From Toxonevra muliebris (Eukaryota; Arthropoda; Insecta; Diptera; Pallopteridae), in contig OY829329.1 in assembly GCA_963691655.1 (NCBI GenBank), positions 66,538,322 to 66,602,321 of the forward strand: a stretch of DNA of 64,000 bases, written 5' to 3'. Positions 1 through 11,506 of the stretch are shown piece after piece. Both the position numbers and the translations under genes were made by a program. The notes beneath the pieces are model-generated. The model saw only the letters and a list, made by a program, of their open reading frames with translations. It made no database searches and was not told the DNA's origin. How positions within the stretch are numbered: the first letter of the stretch is position 1; each line of letters starts with the position of its first letter.

Positions 1-154
1 TTGTTATTCATTTCGTTTAGTTTATTATTCAATAACAGGAGATTTAAATTGTGGTTCTTTAAATATATTAAATGATGAGGGTTGAGTAATATTAAAGGGA
101 ATATTAGGGTTATTATTTATGAGAATTATTGGAGGAAGAATATTAAATTGATTA
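1..154 (+). pseudogene. ND5: Nuclear mitochondrial insertion (NUMT), fragment of ND5
   Basis: Read from base 2 with the invertebrate mitochondrial code (ATA=Met, AGA=Ser, TGA=Trp) this stretch is open for 51 codons and contains TGDLNCGSLN and IIGGSMLNWL, which I recognise as the conserved segment of insect NADH dehydrogenase subunit 5 (complex I). With the standard code it carries a TGA at 83 and another at 149, so it cannot be a nuclear gene. The match stops sharply after base 154, where mariner sequence begins. The fragment has no frameshift, so it is either a young NUMT or an assembly chimera with mitochondrial DNA. It continues to the left of the window. Confidence 0.85.
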
Positions 155-909
155 AGAGTACATCTATTTCTGTGTGTTGGTGATTTTTCATTAAATTGTA
201 TTGTATTAAATTTTGCGTAAAAAACGGATTTAATGGTGCGCGGACGTTGGAAATATTGGAAAAGTGTTTCGGCAAAGATTCTCTAAAGAAAACGGTCGTT
301 TACCAGTGGCACGAGCGGTTCAAAAGTGGTCGTCAGTCAATCGAAGATGATGAACGCAGTGGCAGACCATCGACATCGAAAACCGACGAAAACGTTGATA
401 AAGTAAAAGGAATTTTGGTCACTAACCAAAAATTAACCATCAGAGAATATTATTTGGGCGTTATGAGGCATTTGCGTGAAGCAATTCGCCGAAAGAGACC
501 AGAATTGTTAACAGAAAAATCGTGGATTTTGCACCAAGATAACGCACCGTCGCACAGTGCCATCATTATTCGTAAATTTTTTACGAAAAATGCAACAAAT
601 ACCATCCAACAGCCACCGAATTCACCTGATTTGGCTCCCTGTGACTTTCTTTCTGTTCAATCGAGTTAAAAAATCATTACGGGGAACGTGTTTCAGCAGC
701 CGAGAGGAAGAAATGGAAAAAACGCAGGAAGCACTGATGGACATACCAAAAACCGAATATAAAAAATGTTTAGAGGATTGGATCAAGCGTTGGCATAAGT
801 GTGTTGCAGTCGATGGGGATTACTTTGAAGGGGACAATATAGATTTAGATGAATAAACGTGTATTTTTAATTTTCTGATTAAATTCCGGGAACTTTTTGA
901 TCAAGGTGG
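155..909 (+). mobile_element. mariner element, 5'-truncated, internally deleted, transposase dead
   Basis: The sequence matches the second copy at 11507-12427 from base 155 to the 3' terminus at 909, which ends in AAGGTGG followed by the TA target. The reading frame at 196-669 has the N-terminal helix-turn-helix part of a mariner transposase, then jumps from LTIRE directly to YYLGVMRHLREA, so about 125 residues including the first catalytic Asp (the TGDE block) are missing. HQDNAPSH and PDLAPCDF, with the second and third Asp of the DD34D triad, remain. An extra T near 648 shifts the frame after PCDF, and the C-terminal part continues in another frame to 856. The first 148 bp or so of the element are replaced by ND5 sequence. 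Confidence 0.9.
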
Positions 910-956
910 TATAAAAATATGTGAGGCGAAACCACGGAAATGAGTGGGAACATGGT
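910..956. mobile_element. Terminal fragment of an inverted-repeat DNA element
   Basis: Read on the minus strand this piece starts ATGTTCCCACT and then has CATTTCCGTGGTTTCG, the same terminus and subterminal block seen in the element at 5151-6268. The mariner at 155-909 appears to have landed in it at a TA, so the older element is cut off on its left side. Only about 45 bp remain. Confidence 0.55.
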
Positions 957-1129
957 ATAAGAGTTCGTACACGCACATAATTCGGCCGTGTTTCCCGAAA
1001 TGACTAACCTCTCAGGTTTTTTCATGGAGTAGCTTACAACTCAACTCCTCTCAGAGCTTCTTTGCTCAACATTTCAGATCCACCCTTGTTTAATAGTGCC
1101 ACAATCGAAATGATTGTTCTAGCTCTAGG

Positions 1130-2440
1130 TTATGTTAGGTTAACTGACTGTTCGTCAGGACATACTCAGGCCAAATACTGCACGTTGTGTTACCAGGTGG
1201 ATGTTTCATCCACATCCTTTAGAACCTGAAAATCAGTCAAACCAATTTGACTTTGTTATAAAATTAAGTAGGTCCCCTAGGTCAATTGATGCTAAGTTGG
1301 ATAAGCAATCTAAAAAATATTGCCCAAGGGCATGTTTCCTACAGTTACCTAGGGCTGGGCGGAAGCATAAGTAGTGAGAAATGAATTTCTCGTCTTCTTC
1401 ATCTTTACAACTTTTGCAATAGTCGTTTGAGGGCGCACCCAATCTCGACAAGTGTACGCCTGTAAGACAATGGCCAGTTATTACTGCCACAGCTTCATAT
1501 ATTTGTCTTCTACCGAGAAATAATAGCTTTCTACAGCGTTTGGGGTTATACTCTGACCATACCTGCTTGGTGATTTTGCATGTGTGTTCAGTCAGCCATT
1601 TCACCTTCGCTTCCTTCAAGAACTCCGTTTGAATACTAAACTTGCAGGTCGCCAGTGGGATACCTGGGTAGTTTTTGAATTGTATAAGCAGCTTTTTTTT
1701 GCCTAATCTAGGTACTATTTCGTCAGCTTTGTTATATCGAAGTATATCACTGTGGCCTGTAACATATACAAGATGTACGTTGAATTCATCGTTTACTTCG
1801 TTCAGTAAACCTTGTAGGTCAGTGATATACTTGCTAGGGATTTGATAGCAGGTTGGCTGCCGCTGAAAATAAAAATATCATAAGCTGATACTTTATTACA
1901 TTTCAGCCAGTTCGCCGCTACCTGTATAGATATGACTTCAGCTTGGAAAACGCTGCAATGGTCAGGCAGACGAAAGCATAAGCTTAACCCTACATGCACA
2001 GAGAAAACCCATCTCTCTACCCTTCCATCCAGTTTGGATTCATCGGTGTAAAAGTATACCACATCCTTTTGCTGGCATCGACTCTCGATCATATACTCTC
2101 GCGAAGGATTGGAAGTGATTGTCGAAGAAGGGTGTGGAGAGAGTGTAGTCAATGTTCTTGGATGAAGTGGTGAATTCCGAAAGGATTTTGGAATGTCCTA
2201 TAAATAGCTCAATCCCTGGTTGATTGAATTCGACCTAATAGCCTGCAATCTGTTTCCCTAAAAGGTCAACAGTGGTTAAGTAGAGAATGGTATTCATGGC
2301 TAAGGAAGGGGTTGTCCTTAAGGCACCTGTGATTAACAATGATGCAGTTCTTTGAGCCTTACCCAAAGCCTTAAGGCGGAATTTTTTTTGAAGAGCTGTC
2401 CATCAGACCATAGCACCATTAGAGCTCTAAGCCAATTAGA
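1130..2440 (-). pseudogene. LINE (I/LOA-type, RNase H-containing) ORF2 C-terminal relic, copy A
   Basis: On the minus strand the region reads, in order: the end of the reverse transcriptase domain (about 2440-2250, with GALRTTPSLAMNTILYLT), an RNase H domain (2152-1650, with FYTDESK, VFQAEV and a degenerate TGHSD block), and the C-terminal Cys/His segment (1619-1233, with ITGHCLTGVHLSRLG and CKSCKDEED). Several frame breaks separate the parts. The usual TDSQ of RNase H is SGSQ here, so a catalytic Asp is lost. The 3' UTR ends near 1130 in a CCTAAC-type tail. The copy is 5'-truncated, as LINE copies normally are. This is a dead retrotransposon piece and not a host gene. Confidence 0.8.
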
Positions 2441-5150
2441 GTTTTAATGGGACTTCATTCCAGTCGGCTCATATAAATTTCATCTACATATTAAGTGTCA
2501 TGAGAAGCGAAAACAGTTGTGCAGTTGCATAGTTGTGTAGACGACTTTTGAGATCACTCAAAGTTATGACACAGAATGGTCCCGCCAATAGAATTTCTGA
2601 GTCATATCCTTTTCATGCAAGCTCATTATTTTCATGATGAGTGTGTCCGGCACTCAAATGAGGTGAACTCTCTGTTAGAAGACTTATCAGATTATTTCTG
2701 ATATGATTTAATCGTACTTCGAAATTAAAAAGGCATATTATAAAAATTATCAAAAAGTACAGTACAAGAACTAGGATCGATCAGGATTAGAATTTTAGAC
2801 AAACTGAGTAGGTACAGAGGTGAAAAGAAAAATCAAACAGTACAGAAACTTTTTTTCTGCACATACCAACATACGCAGTACAGTTCTATTGTATTTCTGC
2901 ACCTTTTTCACACAAAAGTAGCTTGGCGCTTCAAACGGTAATAAAAAAAAGGTAACGAAAAAATCAACAGCTGCATTCATTACAGGTACAAATATAAAAC
3001 GGAAACCACCACCACCAGCCGCCAGCCAGCACCACCATCAGTGAGAATTAGTGAACAAATTTTAATTAACTTAAGTAAATATTAACCCACAAAAATGAAG
3101 CTTAAAAAGTTGTTGCTGTTTTTAGATAGATACAGATATGCACAAACACACACATACACACACCTAAATACCAAACTACCTGGAAACACTAACGAAAGTT
3201 TAGTGCAATTTAAAATGAACTAGATTATGATGAAATGTCCATGGTGCTTGGTTGTAAAAGTGTTTTGAGCATATACACACACACACACACACACACACCC
3301 ACACACTAACACACAGCTGTTTCTGCGCTCAAAATTTATCCACATCACATTTTATGCGGATTGAAATAGAGGATTACCTTCATTATTTAAAACGACTGAG
3401 CAAAATTTGAGTGTGTGTGTGTGTGTGTGTGAATGCTACCAAAAACGAACAAACGACAGACAAGAGACCAAAGATATACACATACAGACGCAGATGAGAA
3501 AACAAATGCCAAAAATCTCAATTTGCCCTGCCACCCCAAAAGAGACAATAAAACCCCAATGAAATGAGCGTGGTGATATTACAAATGCAGCATGAGAGAG
3601 TTAGAAATGAGAGATGGGAAGAGCAGAGAGAGTAAGAGAGAGTAAAAGAGATTTGAAGAGTTAGTGAGCACATGAATATTTAGTTGGTTTAGCTTGGGTG
3701 AATAATGGGTGATTGAATATGTTGCTGTTGTTGTTCTAGTTTAAGTTGTTTTCCGTACAACAAAAACAACAACAATTCCATGAATGAATGAACAGGATTT
3801 TAGTGCTTTTTTGTTGTAGGTAGGCGTTAGTAACTCTGGCAGTTATTACCAAAGTTTGTCTGTCTGTCTGACTGACTGCCTGCCTGCCTGACTGAACAGT
3901 GATGGTGTTTGCTATACAGTACAAAAGATTTTCAACATTAATGAACAGGGAGCATGAAACCGTTAATGTTACACTAACAAACAAATGATTTTGTCATAGT
4001 TTGTGCAAGCATAAGTTCATTAAATGTTTTACTATGCTTTAGAAAAGCAATGGAAAGTGGGGAGGGGTAGGTGAAATAAAATATTCAAAAAGATAAATTG
4101 AAAGAATTATTAATTTAAAAAGTTTTTCTTTTCCTTTCTGCTTTTAGTTTGAAGACACTCCCAGTTTTCACACACACTTTATAGTTTCGTGCCGCTATTC
4201 CTATTTTGCCTGACTACCTGATGATACTGTCAACAGTAACAGTATGTTCTACAAACTATTTAAGTGGAAAGAAAGAACAAGTTGAAAAGGTAACATTATC
4301 ACGGCACACCAACAACCACCAGCACAACCACCGCCATCAGCGTCACCCGCCATCATCAACATGACAACAGAAAGTTCAATTACAACCAAACTACTGAACT
4401 GTAATAAAATTTTTGCAGTTGTAAGTATACAAAATGAAAAGTAAAAAAAAAAAAAAATAAATAAAAATGAAATCATATTGAAATGAAAAGGAAAAACTTC
4501 CGTCGCCTCCAGATGTGCAACGATATGACACGGAATGTGAAACGCACAACATTGAATACGACAACAACAACTACATCAACTACAACAATTCTATAAAATT
4601 GCATTTTGTAATAAAAAAAAAGTAAAATAAAAATGCAAAAAAAAAACAATTTGCAGCAGCCGTAACGGAATTGCATCAATGTGATAAGGTAAGATTAAAA
4701 CCGATTTTAATTTTCCATGTGTGTAGTAAATTTTTGCAAATTGAATTTTCTTAAATTCACAAAAGAAATTTTCTTTAATTCAATTTTATTTGCACCGAAT
4801 CGAAAATTTCATAGTATAGATATATGGAAATTATTATTCGCAGAATAAATGAAAAAAAAAAATATTCAAATGAACGCATTCATTGTGAGAATGTATTGCT
4901 GTTCATAGAATTTCCAACCAAATAAAAATCTATTCATGTACTTTAAGTCAATGAACAAATTCATTGGAGCGATTTAAATGAAATTCTTACATAAATTCAT
5001 ATGCTCAATGAATTGTTATACATTAATTAAGAACAAAACATACATTTAAGATAACGGTATTTATGAAAAAATCAATGAACAATTCACTAACTCAACGAAT
5101 CTATTTCATAAATTTTAAAAAGTGATCGAAAATTAACAGTGCTTAATATC
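2441..5150. other. AT-rich non-coding stretch with microsatellites
   Basis: No convincing gene. It holds CA and GT microsatellites (3274-3300 and 3411-3431), GAGA-rich sequence near 3590-3660, CAA/GTT triplet runs and, from about 4850 to 5110, many short ATTCATT/AATGAAT motifs. Presumably this is part of BicD intron 1. Confidence 0.5.
3274..3300. repeat. (AC)n microsatellite
   Basis: Uninterrupted AC dinucleotide run, followed about 110 bp later by a GT run at 3411-3431. The two runs are complementary and could pair. Confidence 0.95.
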
Positions 5151-6268
5151 ATGTTCCTACTGAGACGAAATTATGTAATTTCGGTAAATGGTTTCGAACA
5201 AAATTGCAATCGTTCACATAGTGAAGCTGGTTTCGATTATGGTTTTGTTTGACAGTTTCTTGTTTATTTCTTGTTATAAAATGACGGAGTCTTAACCTCT
5301 ACGAAATCTATTGTTGAGGAGTGGTTAAAATGGCTAGAGTATTGAAACTTTATCCCAGGTTTAAGACAGGCAAAAGCACTTATCATTCCGCTTGCCCAAA
5401 ATAAGCCCATCTCTTATTCCAAATCTGACCTTAGGCTATTGGTGGGCTACATGTCTGGACACTATGGGCTCAGATATCACCTAAACAAAATAGGTCTGTC
5501 TAATGAGACAGAGTGTCGTCTATGTCTGGAAGATGGCGAGTCGGCACCTCACAATCTGTGTGAGTGTCCGGCCTTGGCACGGCTCAGAGGAAGAGTTTTT
5601 GGTATTCCTTTTCTGACGGCTAATCATATAAAATCTTCGTCTACAAAAGATGTTTTGACTTTTATTAGGTCAGCTGAACGTCTTTTGTCATAAAATGGGG
5701 AATGGCACAAAAGATCTTTTAGGTCGCAGTGCCTGCCTGGTTGGGCTCCCCTAAATAATAAATAATACTGTTCAGTCTTAACCATTTGAATATGAAAAAA
5801 ATCAAAATGTTAAACGAACTATTTAGCAATGAAATAAAAGTGTATAGAAGAAAGCGTCAATTGTTATGTATCTTGTTTTACTTCAACCGCAGCCACTATG
5901 CAGCCTTGCTGCCGCAGCTTCTCCACCTTTTCTGCCCATATCGCGGCTATGAGCTCCTCTTCCCGCGTACTCCACATATTTTTTTTTTTTTATTTTCGTT
6001 TCTTCATATTAATATTAAGGTATACGCAAAGCAAAATATAAACGTCTGTATAGAAATGTAAGAGCAAATTCATTTCAGTGAACACATTCAGGGTTGCATT
6101 AGGTTTTTGCTTGGTTTCGAATGCGGTTTCGTTGAAACCACCTCATTTCCGTGGTTTCGTTTGAAATATTTTTATATGCCGAAATTGAGCATTTCAACGC
6201 ATTTCAGCATTTTTAGCTGAAACTACGGAAATTATCGAAACCACGCAATTTTGGCTCAGTGGGAACAT
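5151..6268. mobile_element. Non-autonomous DNA transposon with ~35-bp terminal inverted repeats
   Basis: The left end reads ATGTTCCTACTGAGACGAAA and the right end, reversed, reads ATGTTCCCACTGAGCCAAAA. The similarity continues for about 15 more bases. Both subterminal regions carry repeated GGTTTCG motifs, as transposase-binding sites often do. The only coding sequence inside is a nested LINE fragment at 5298-5773. The superfamily is not clear to me. A related terminus lies at 910-956. Confidence 0.7.
5298..5773 (+). pseudogene. LINE 3' end nested in a DNA transposon, with 10-bp target duplication
   Basis: The identical 10-mer AGTCTTAACC stands at 5288-5297 and 5774-5783, which is the target-site duplication of a retrotransposed insert. 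The insert is the C-terminus of a LINE ORF2, open from about 5358 to 5693, with the block LLVGYMSGHYGLRYHLNKIG and the Cys/His motif CRLCLEDGE...HNLCECP. The 3' end is an AATAAATAATA-type tail. It is 5'-truncated, so no reverse transcriptase remains. Its tail differs from the CCTAAC tails of the other LINE copies, so it belongs to a different family. Confidence 0.85.
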
Positions 6269-6379
6269 AGTATTACTCTATTTCTAGTTCATTACATGTG
6301 ATACCATATGATTTCTTTGATAGTTACAAGGCCTTCGCCACACATTGTATTGTATTAGAGAGGTTTTTGTCAATGTATC

Positions 6380-7370
6380 CCGATCAGCAGGATCTATTGA
6401 TGCCCGTCTTATCTATCTAGTCTAATATGGCTAAAGTACCTCATCCAGTCCAGTCTCCCTCAAACATTTGAATATTGCGCCCGGATCTATGGATGCTTGT
6501 ACTATGCTGGACATTATATTCTTTTATAGAACAGTCCTCCACACTGAGCTAAAATATGTTCTGATGATTCATCTTCCTCATAACAAAACCAACATATTCA
6601 CCTTTCCTCATCCCCTATTTTACAAAGGTGTTCTCTGAGCCCGCAATACCCAGTCAGAATACCAGACAATATGCGCAAACTGTTTTTGTTGAGACCAATG
6701 CAAAATGTGTATCTACTCTTATCATAGTTACCTAGAAGCGCTTTGGATTGCTTCTGTCCCGGTAGATTGGTAAAGAGTTCTTGCCTCTTGTTTCTCTCTT
6801 TCTGCCTTGAGTAATTCCTTGATTGCTTTCTTATTTTACAGAAGGGTTCAGGTCCTACGAAAGTTTTCGGTGTCCGCTTTCTAGCAAGTTCGTCTGCTTG
6901 TTCATTACCCTCTATTCCTACGTGTCCAGGGACCCAACATAGAGCAACTTTATTGTCCTTGCCCAGTTGATTAAGCTTGCTCAAACAGTCCCACACCAGT
7001 TTAGAGGTCATCTCAAAGGAGCATAGTTAGTGCTCGAATGGCTGTCTGGTAGTTCGACACGATAGCGATATCTTGCCGTTTGTACTTCCTGTCCAGGTTG
7101 AATTGCACACATTTATTGCATTGCATGAATTTCAGCTAGAAAGATGCTAGGATATTTCGCCATCGGCTCAAAGTATTTGATACTTGGCCCAAAAACTCTA
7201 GCCCCAATTCGTGACCCATCTGTATCAAGACACTCTCTTGGTGAAGTTTTCCTCGAAATTGGTGAGGTTGTGTTTTGATAGTGACCAGTGCTTGCCTCCC
7301 CATAATAAAGTTGTGCTCTGTTGGGCACCAAGGCACCAGGGCCTCAGGAGACATGAGGCAATGTATTGAT
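6380..7370 (-). pseudogene. LINE ORF2 C-terminal relic (RNase H), copy B
   Basis: Minus-strand reading gives the RNase H start (7331-7113, with DTDGSRIGARVFG and FLAEIHA), a frame break, then WVPGHVGIEGNEQADELA (7011-6598) with the catalytic His and Asp, then ILTGYCGLREHLCKIG and, past a stop, a Cys/His-like segment down to about 6400. The family is an RNase H-containing LINE clade (I/LOA/R1 type). It has at least two frame breaks, so it cannot act on its own. It is 5'-truncated near 7370. Confidence 0.78.
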
Positions 7371-8078
7371 TTTTTTTATTTCTAGGGCTAAACTATAGGT
7401 TAACTCAGAACTGATATTTGTTGAACCGGTCATATGACATTTTTAAATATCTCCATTACGTGTCAATCCCATTGAACGACGTCACCGATTTCTCTGACAG
7501 CAAGATGGCCATCAATGCACTCTTGTCGCGGAGTTTTTTCTCAAAATTGGAAGTGTTTGGTAGATAAGCTTTTTTGGGGACCCGGACACTAAGAACTTGT
7601 TAGCTATGAAGAGTGATATGGCTACGAACAGTGATATGGCTGTTTAATAAGCCATTCGTATTGACCGATGTAATCAGATTTGTTTTTGCAACGAATGTTC
7701 TATTGTCTTTTGACTAGATGCATGAATCTGACTACTTCAGTTTCGACTTTGAGTAAAATTAAAGTAAGAGCTTCTTAGTTATTTTGCATTTGTGTAAACT
7801 ACTCCACCTGTTGAGGCACAGAGAAAATGTTAATACAGATTTTTTCATAGAAAGCAAATATTCTTAGATATTAGTTGGAACTATTTTTAGCGGAATGAGA
7901 ACGTGTTCCGCTTATGAGATCTGCTGAGAGGAACCTTGGATTTGATTTTTATCTGTTGGATTTGATATAATTTAACAACACGCTGAACTGTTTGCTAAAA
8001 CTTCTACCTGGAAGATACAAAATGAAATGAAATATATTTAGATCACTGGTTTAAGTGTAAGCGCCATTTAGATACTTG
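7371..8078. other. Non-coding stretch, nothing recognised
   Basis: AT-rich sequence between a LINE relic and two small inverted-repeat elements. I see no gene, RNA or clear repeat in it. Confidence 0.4.
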
Positions 8079-8386
8079 AGAGGCCGAGAGCAAAAGCGGA
8101 ACAGCTTCTAAGTTCAGTAAAAAGTGGTATAACTTTACTTAAGAGCAAATGCAGCACGAATGTCGTTAAGAGTAAAATTAAAACAAAATATGCTCAGAGC
8201 AAAAACGAGTTAAGTCGCTGTTGCGTTTTTTGCTCTGAAAGAATTGTTATATCATTTTTGTTCTTACTTTAAGTTTTCTCATTTTCACTTCTCGTCCTAT
8301 TATTTATACCGCTTTTACACTGAGATATAAATTTATTTTACTTTTGCTCTTATAAAAATTTGAACCCGCTTTTGCTCTCAGCCTCT
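8079..8386. mobile_element. MITE with GAGGCYGAGAGCAAAAGCGG inverted ends
   Basis: The left end GAGGCCGAGAGCAAAAGCGG at 8080-8099 and the reversed right end GAGGCTGAGAGCAAAAGCGG at 8366-8385 match at 19 of 20 positions. The interior repeats the core GAGCAAA or its complement several times on both sides, so the whole 308 bp can fold back. No coding capacity. The flanking target duplication is unclear, so the superfamily is unassigned. Confidence 0.72.
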
Positions 8387-8477
8387 TATTCGATCCTTTC
8401 TTTACACTATTATTGAAAATGACTTTTTTCACAAGTTGTAATAGTATCTCAACTTCAGTAAAATAAAACTTATAAAG

Positions 8478-8804
8478 ATATCGTTGGCTTAGAGTGAAAA
8501 GCCGCTAAGTCCACTTTTTATGAAAAATTAGATTTTGATAGAGTAAGTAAGATAAATTAAAAATACATTGTTGTGCAAAAATAATTATGTACCTATTACG
8601 TTTTTTTCTTGTTAGACAAAAAATAACAAATTGTTCATTTCAATCAAATTGTATGCGATTTCGTATTGCTGTTTAATTTTTCGCAACAAAATTTTATATG
8701 CTAGCAATATTTATAGTAAAAAATGTTCGAATATATTATGTCTCATGTATAAAATGAAAAAAAAAAAACGGACTTAGCACCTTTTCATTGTAAGCAAACG
8801 ATAT
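8478..8804. mobile_element. MITE with ~40-bp imperfect inverted ends
   Basis: The left end begins ATATCGTTGGCTTAGAGTG and the reversed right end ATATCGTTTGCTTACAATG. The match continues through TGAAAAG and GCTAAGTCC to a T-rich run. No open frame. It sits only about 90 bp from the MITE at 8079-8386, and the two share no end sequence. Confidence 0.65.
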
Positions 8805-9460
8805 GGATTTAAGGGCCTGCATTTAAAAGAAAATTTTATTGGATGAAGTTTCTTGAAGGCAACAAATTTTGTATTTAGAAGTTCTAGCTACAACTGGACA
8901 GTAAATATTTCATTCAACCAATAAATTGAAAAGCAACTTCTCACTCTATACTTTTCTATAACTATATACTCGTACACACTAACGGATCCAGAGATCGCCT
9001 AAGGGAGAAATTTTAATATTTTGCCCTTTGCAAATTTTTTTTTTTTTTTGATTCATAACCAATTATCAAAATACAAGAAATTTTCATCGCTAAGGGAAGG
9101 GTTTTAACCCCAAACCCCCCGCCCTCCTTACAACTGCTACTGCTCCGTATAATAAGTGCAAAGCAACGATATATTTTTTAAATTTTATGCATACATTACA
9201 GAAGGAATGTATGCATTTATACTCGTTGGTTGGTAGTTGAAGTGTAAAACAGTTTGATGGTAATGGTACAATTACAATTGCAGATACAATAGTAGCAGCA
9301 GCAGCAACAAACAACAAAAGTAATAATAACAACAACAACAACATGCTACCCTCATCAACATTGCAATAAACATAAATGCCGCATTGTAAATGGAGAAAGA
9401 ACTAAAGGAAAAAAAGGTTAAATGTGGTGCTTGAAATCTGGCAAAGCGCAAGTTACCATT

Positions 9461-9464
<4 letters not shown>

Positions 9465-9491
<27 letters not shown>
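9465..9491. repeat. (AC)n microsatellite
   Basis: Uninterrupted AC run. Confidence 0.95.
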
Positions 9492-9497
<6 letters not shown>

Positions 9498-9591
9498 GAG
9501 ACATAAGGACGACATAAATAAAAGGATAAAAGCAACAAAAATGTAGCGCAAATGGGTGGTCAAGTTTTGAGTTCGAGGACAACGTTATTTG

Positions 9592-9615
9592 TGATGGATG
9601 GATGGATGGATGGAT
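9592..9615. repeat. (GATG)n tetranucleotide repeat
   Basis: Five to six perfect ATGG units followed by degenerate ones. Confidence 0.9.
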
Positions 9616-11132
9616 TGTTGGATAGATGAATGACTGAAGGAAGAATGTTTGAATGGATAAGCGAATGGAAGGAAGTATGAATGAACGAGATTGAGTGAGA
9701 TTTTATAGAAATGTGAAAAACTTTGTATTCATTTATTTTTGTATTGAGGTACAGAGATAATTGGTATACAGATTTCTCCATAGAAAGCATAGAAGTAGTG
9801 TTCTATCAGCCCGTAGATTCTTTTATGTGAGTTAGCTTTAAATTATAGTATGCATTTTAATTGTCACTCGGATCACAGTCACAGCGTATATGCAAACAAT
9901 TTATTTACTTAAACTTTTTGATTAGTTTGTCAAGTTGATTACAGCTTTTCAAACGCAGAATCATCACAATTTACAGTGCAAAGTGCAAATAAAAATATAA
10001 ACATAAATTCTAAATGTGGTTTGTATGTAAGAGAAGCGTTAAAGTTGAAGTTGAATAGCAAGGATGATGCATACAAAAATCCAATTTCACTTCCAATTGA
10101 AAGTGAGCTCATGCAAATTCTTTCGATGCTTTTATATTAATTCTATTAAATTCAAATTTATTTTATGACGTTTTGATTTTTTAGGCATTCAAATTCTATG
10201 ATAAAACTCTCTCGCCCGCCCCACTATCTTCTTCTCACTCAAAAAAGCAACTTGAAAATCTTACTTCAATGCATTTGAATTCGTGCCAAATACTTGAGTA
10301 TACCAAAATGCATAAAAAAAAAAGAAAAAGAAAAAAAAAAAAAAAACAAAACTACAGACATGAACTTCAGCTCGCAATCACAACACAGAAAAATATATAA
10401 ATTCAATATCACTGGAACAACGTTGAATATACCAAGCAGCAATCATATCTGTCTGTAGTCATGCAATGCAATGAAATGGCAGGCAGGCAGGCGGTAATGG
10501 AATGAATGGTGGAGTGGCAATGGATGCACATACATGCTGCTTTGGCTGCTGCTGCTGCTGCTGCCATTGCCAGTGCTGTTGATGTGGTGCTTATAGCATT
10601 GGCAATTGATGTTAAAATGTAAATGATCATTAGCCTTCAAAGTGATTTTTACCCCAAAAATGAATGCAATTGTATTTCAATGTAGTGAAAATTATGTTTT
10701 CTGTGTAGTATTTATTTTTGGAAGACGATGCACGTATATGGAAATGTATATATGGAAGAGTTGGAAATTCCTAGTAAGATTTATCTTATAAGTAGAATGC
10801 TAATTAAAAATGATTTTTATTTTATTTATGTAAGTGTGGCATAAAACTTAAAAAACTTATTAATATTAGTGCATTTGAAGCCTTAGTAATAAATAATTAC
10901 AAATACTTAATTTTTTTTTTTTTGTAGTTTACTGAAATATTTATGTACTATGTGAACAGTTTAGAAAGCACTGTTGTTATCCCTAATTTGTGAGTTTATT
11001 TTGACAGTAATTGACAACAATAAAATGATATGAGATATCATCATCATGATTGTCCTAGTTGAACCTTGGCTTCCCAAGATTTTTTGAAGTGAAACTTCTT
11101 TAGCGAAGATAAATCGAAAATTTTGCAACGGA

Positions 11133-11430
11133 AGTCGCGTTGTTGTTGCACTCATACGAAATTAATAAGAAACGAAGTTATGCTGTTTTTTGTGTTTAGC
11201 TAACGAAGTGATTTATGGATCGGCTACATAGAATCATGCAGAGAGCCGACTTCTTGCACTTTTATCTCTTTTGCTTTAGTTAGAGCGCTTGATTCCATAT
11301 AGTTGAACTTTCTTTACACGTGTGCAACATCATGTTTGTGCCGCTAAATGTAGAGAGTATCAACCGAAAAAAAATTTAGAAAATAGTAATAGGAAGGAAT
11401 TACAAAAGCTTCAACAATAACAGTCACGTG
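11133..11430. repeat. Tandem duplication, unit 1 (carries the empty mariner site)
   Basis: This unit is similar along its length to 11434-12628 once the mariner is removed. Shared blocks include TAAGAAACGAAGTTATGC, CGGCTACATA, GCAGAGAG and GTAGAGAGTATCAAC. At 11221-11245 it shows the uninterrupted sequence CGGCTACATAGAATCATGCA, which matches the two sides of the mariner insertion in unit 2. Confidence 0.75.
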
Positions 11431-11506
11431 AAAAATCGCGTTTTTGTTGCACTCTAACAAAACTAGTAAGAAACGAAGTTATGCAGATAGCAACTACGGC
11501 TACATA

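Larger units (their letters stand above)
8805..11132. other. Non-coding stretch with microsatellites
   Basis: Holds a CA run (9465-9491), a GATG tetranucleotide run (9592-9615), CAG/GCT triplet runs (about 9290-9340 and 10545-10565) and A-rich tracts near 10310-10350. I recognise no gene. Confidence 0.5.
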
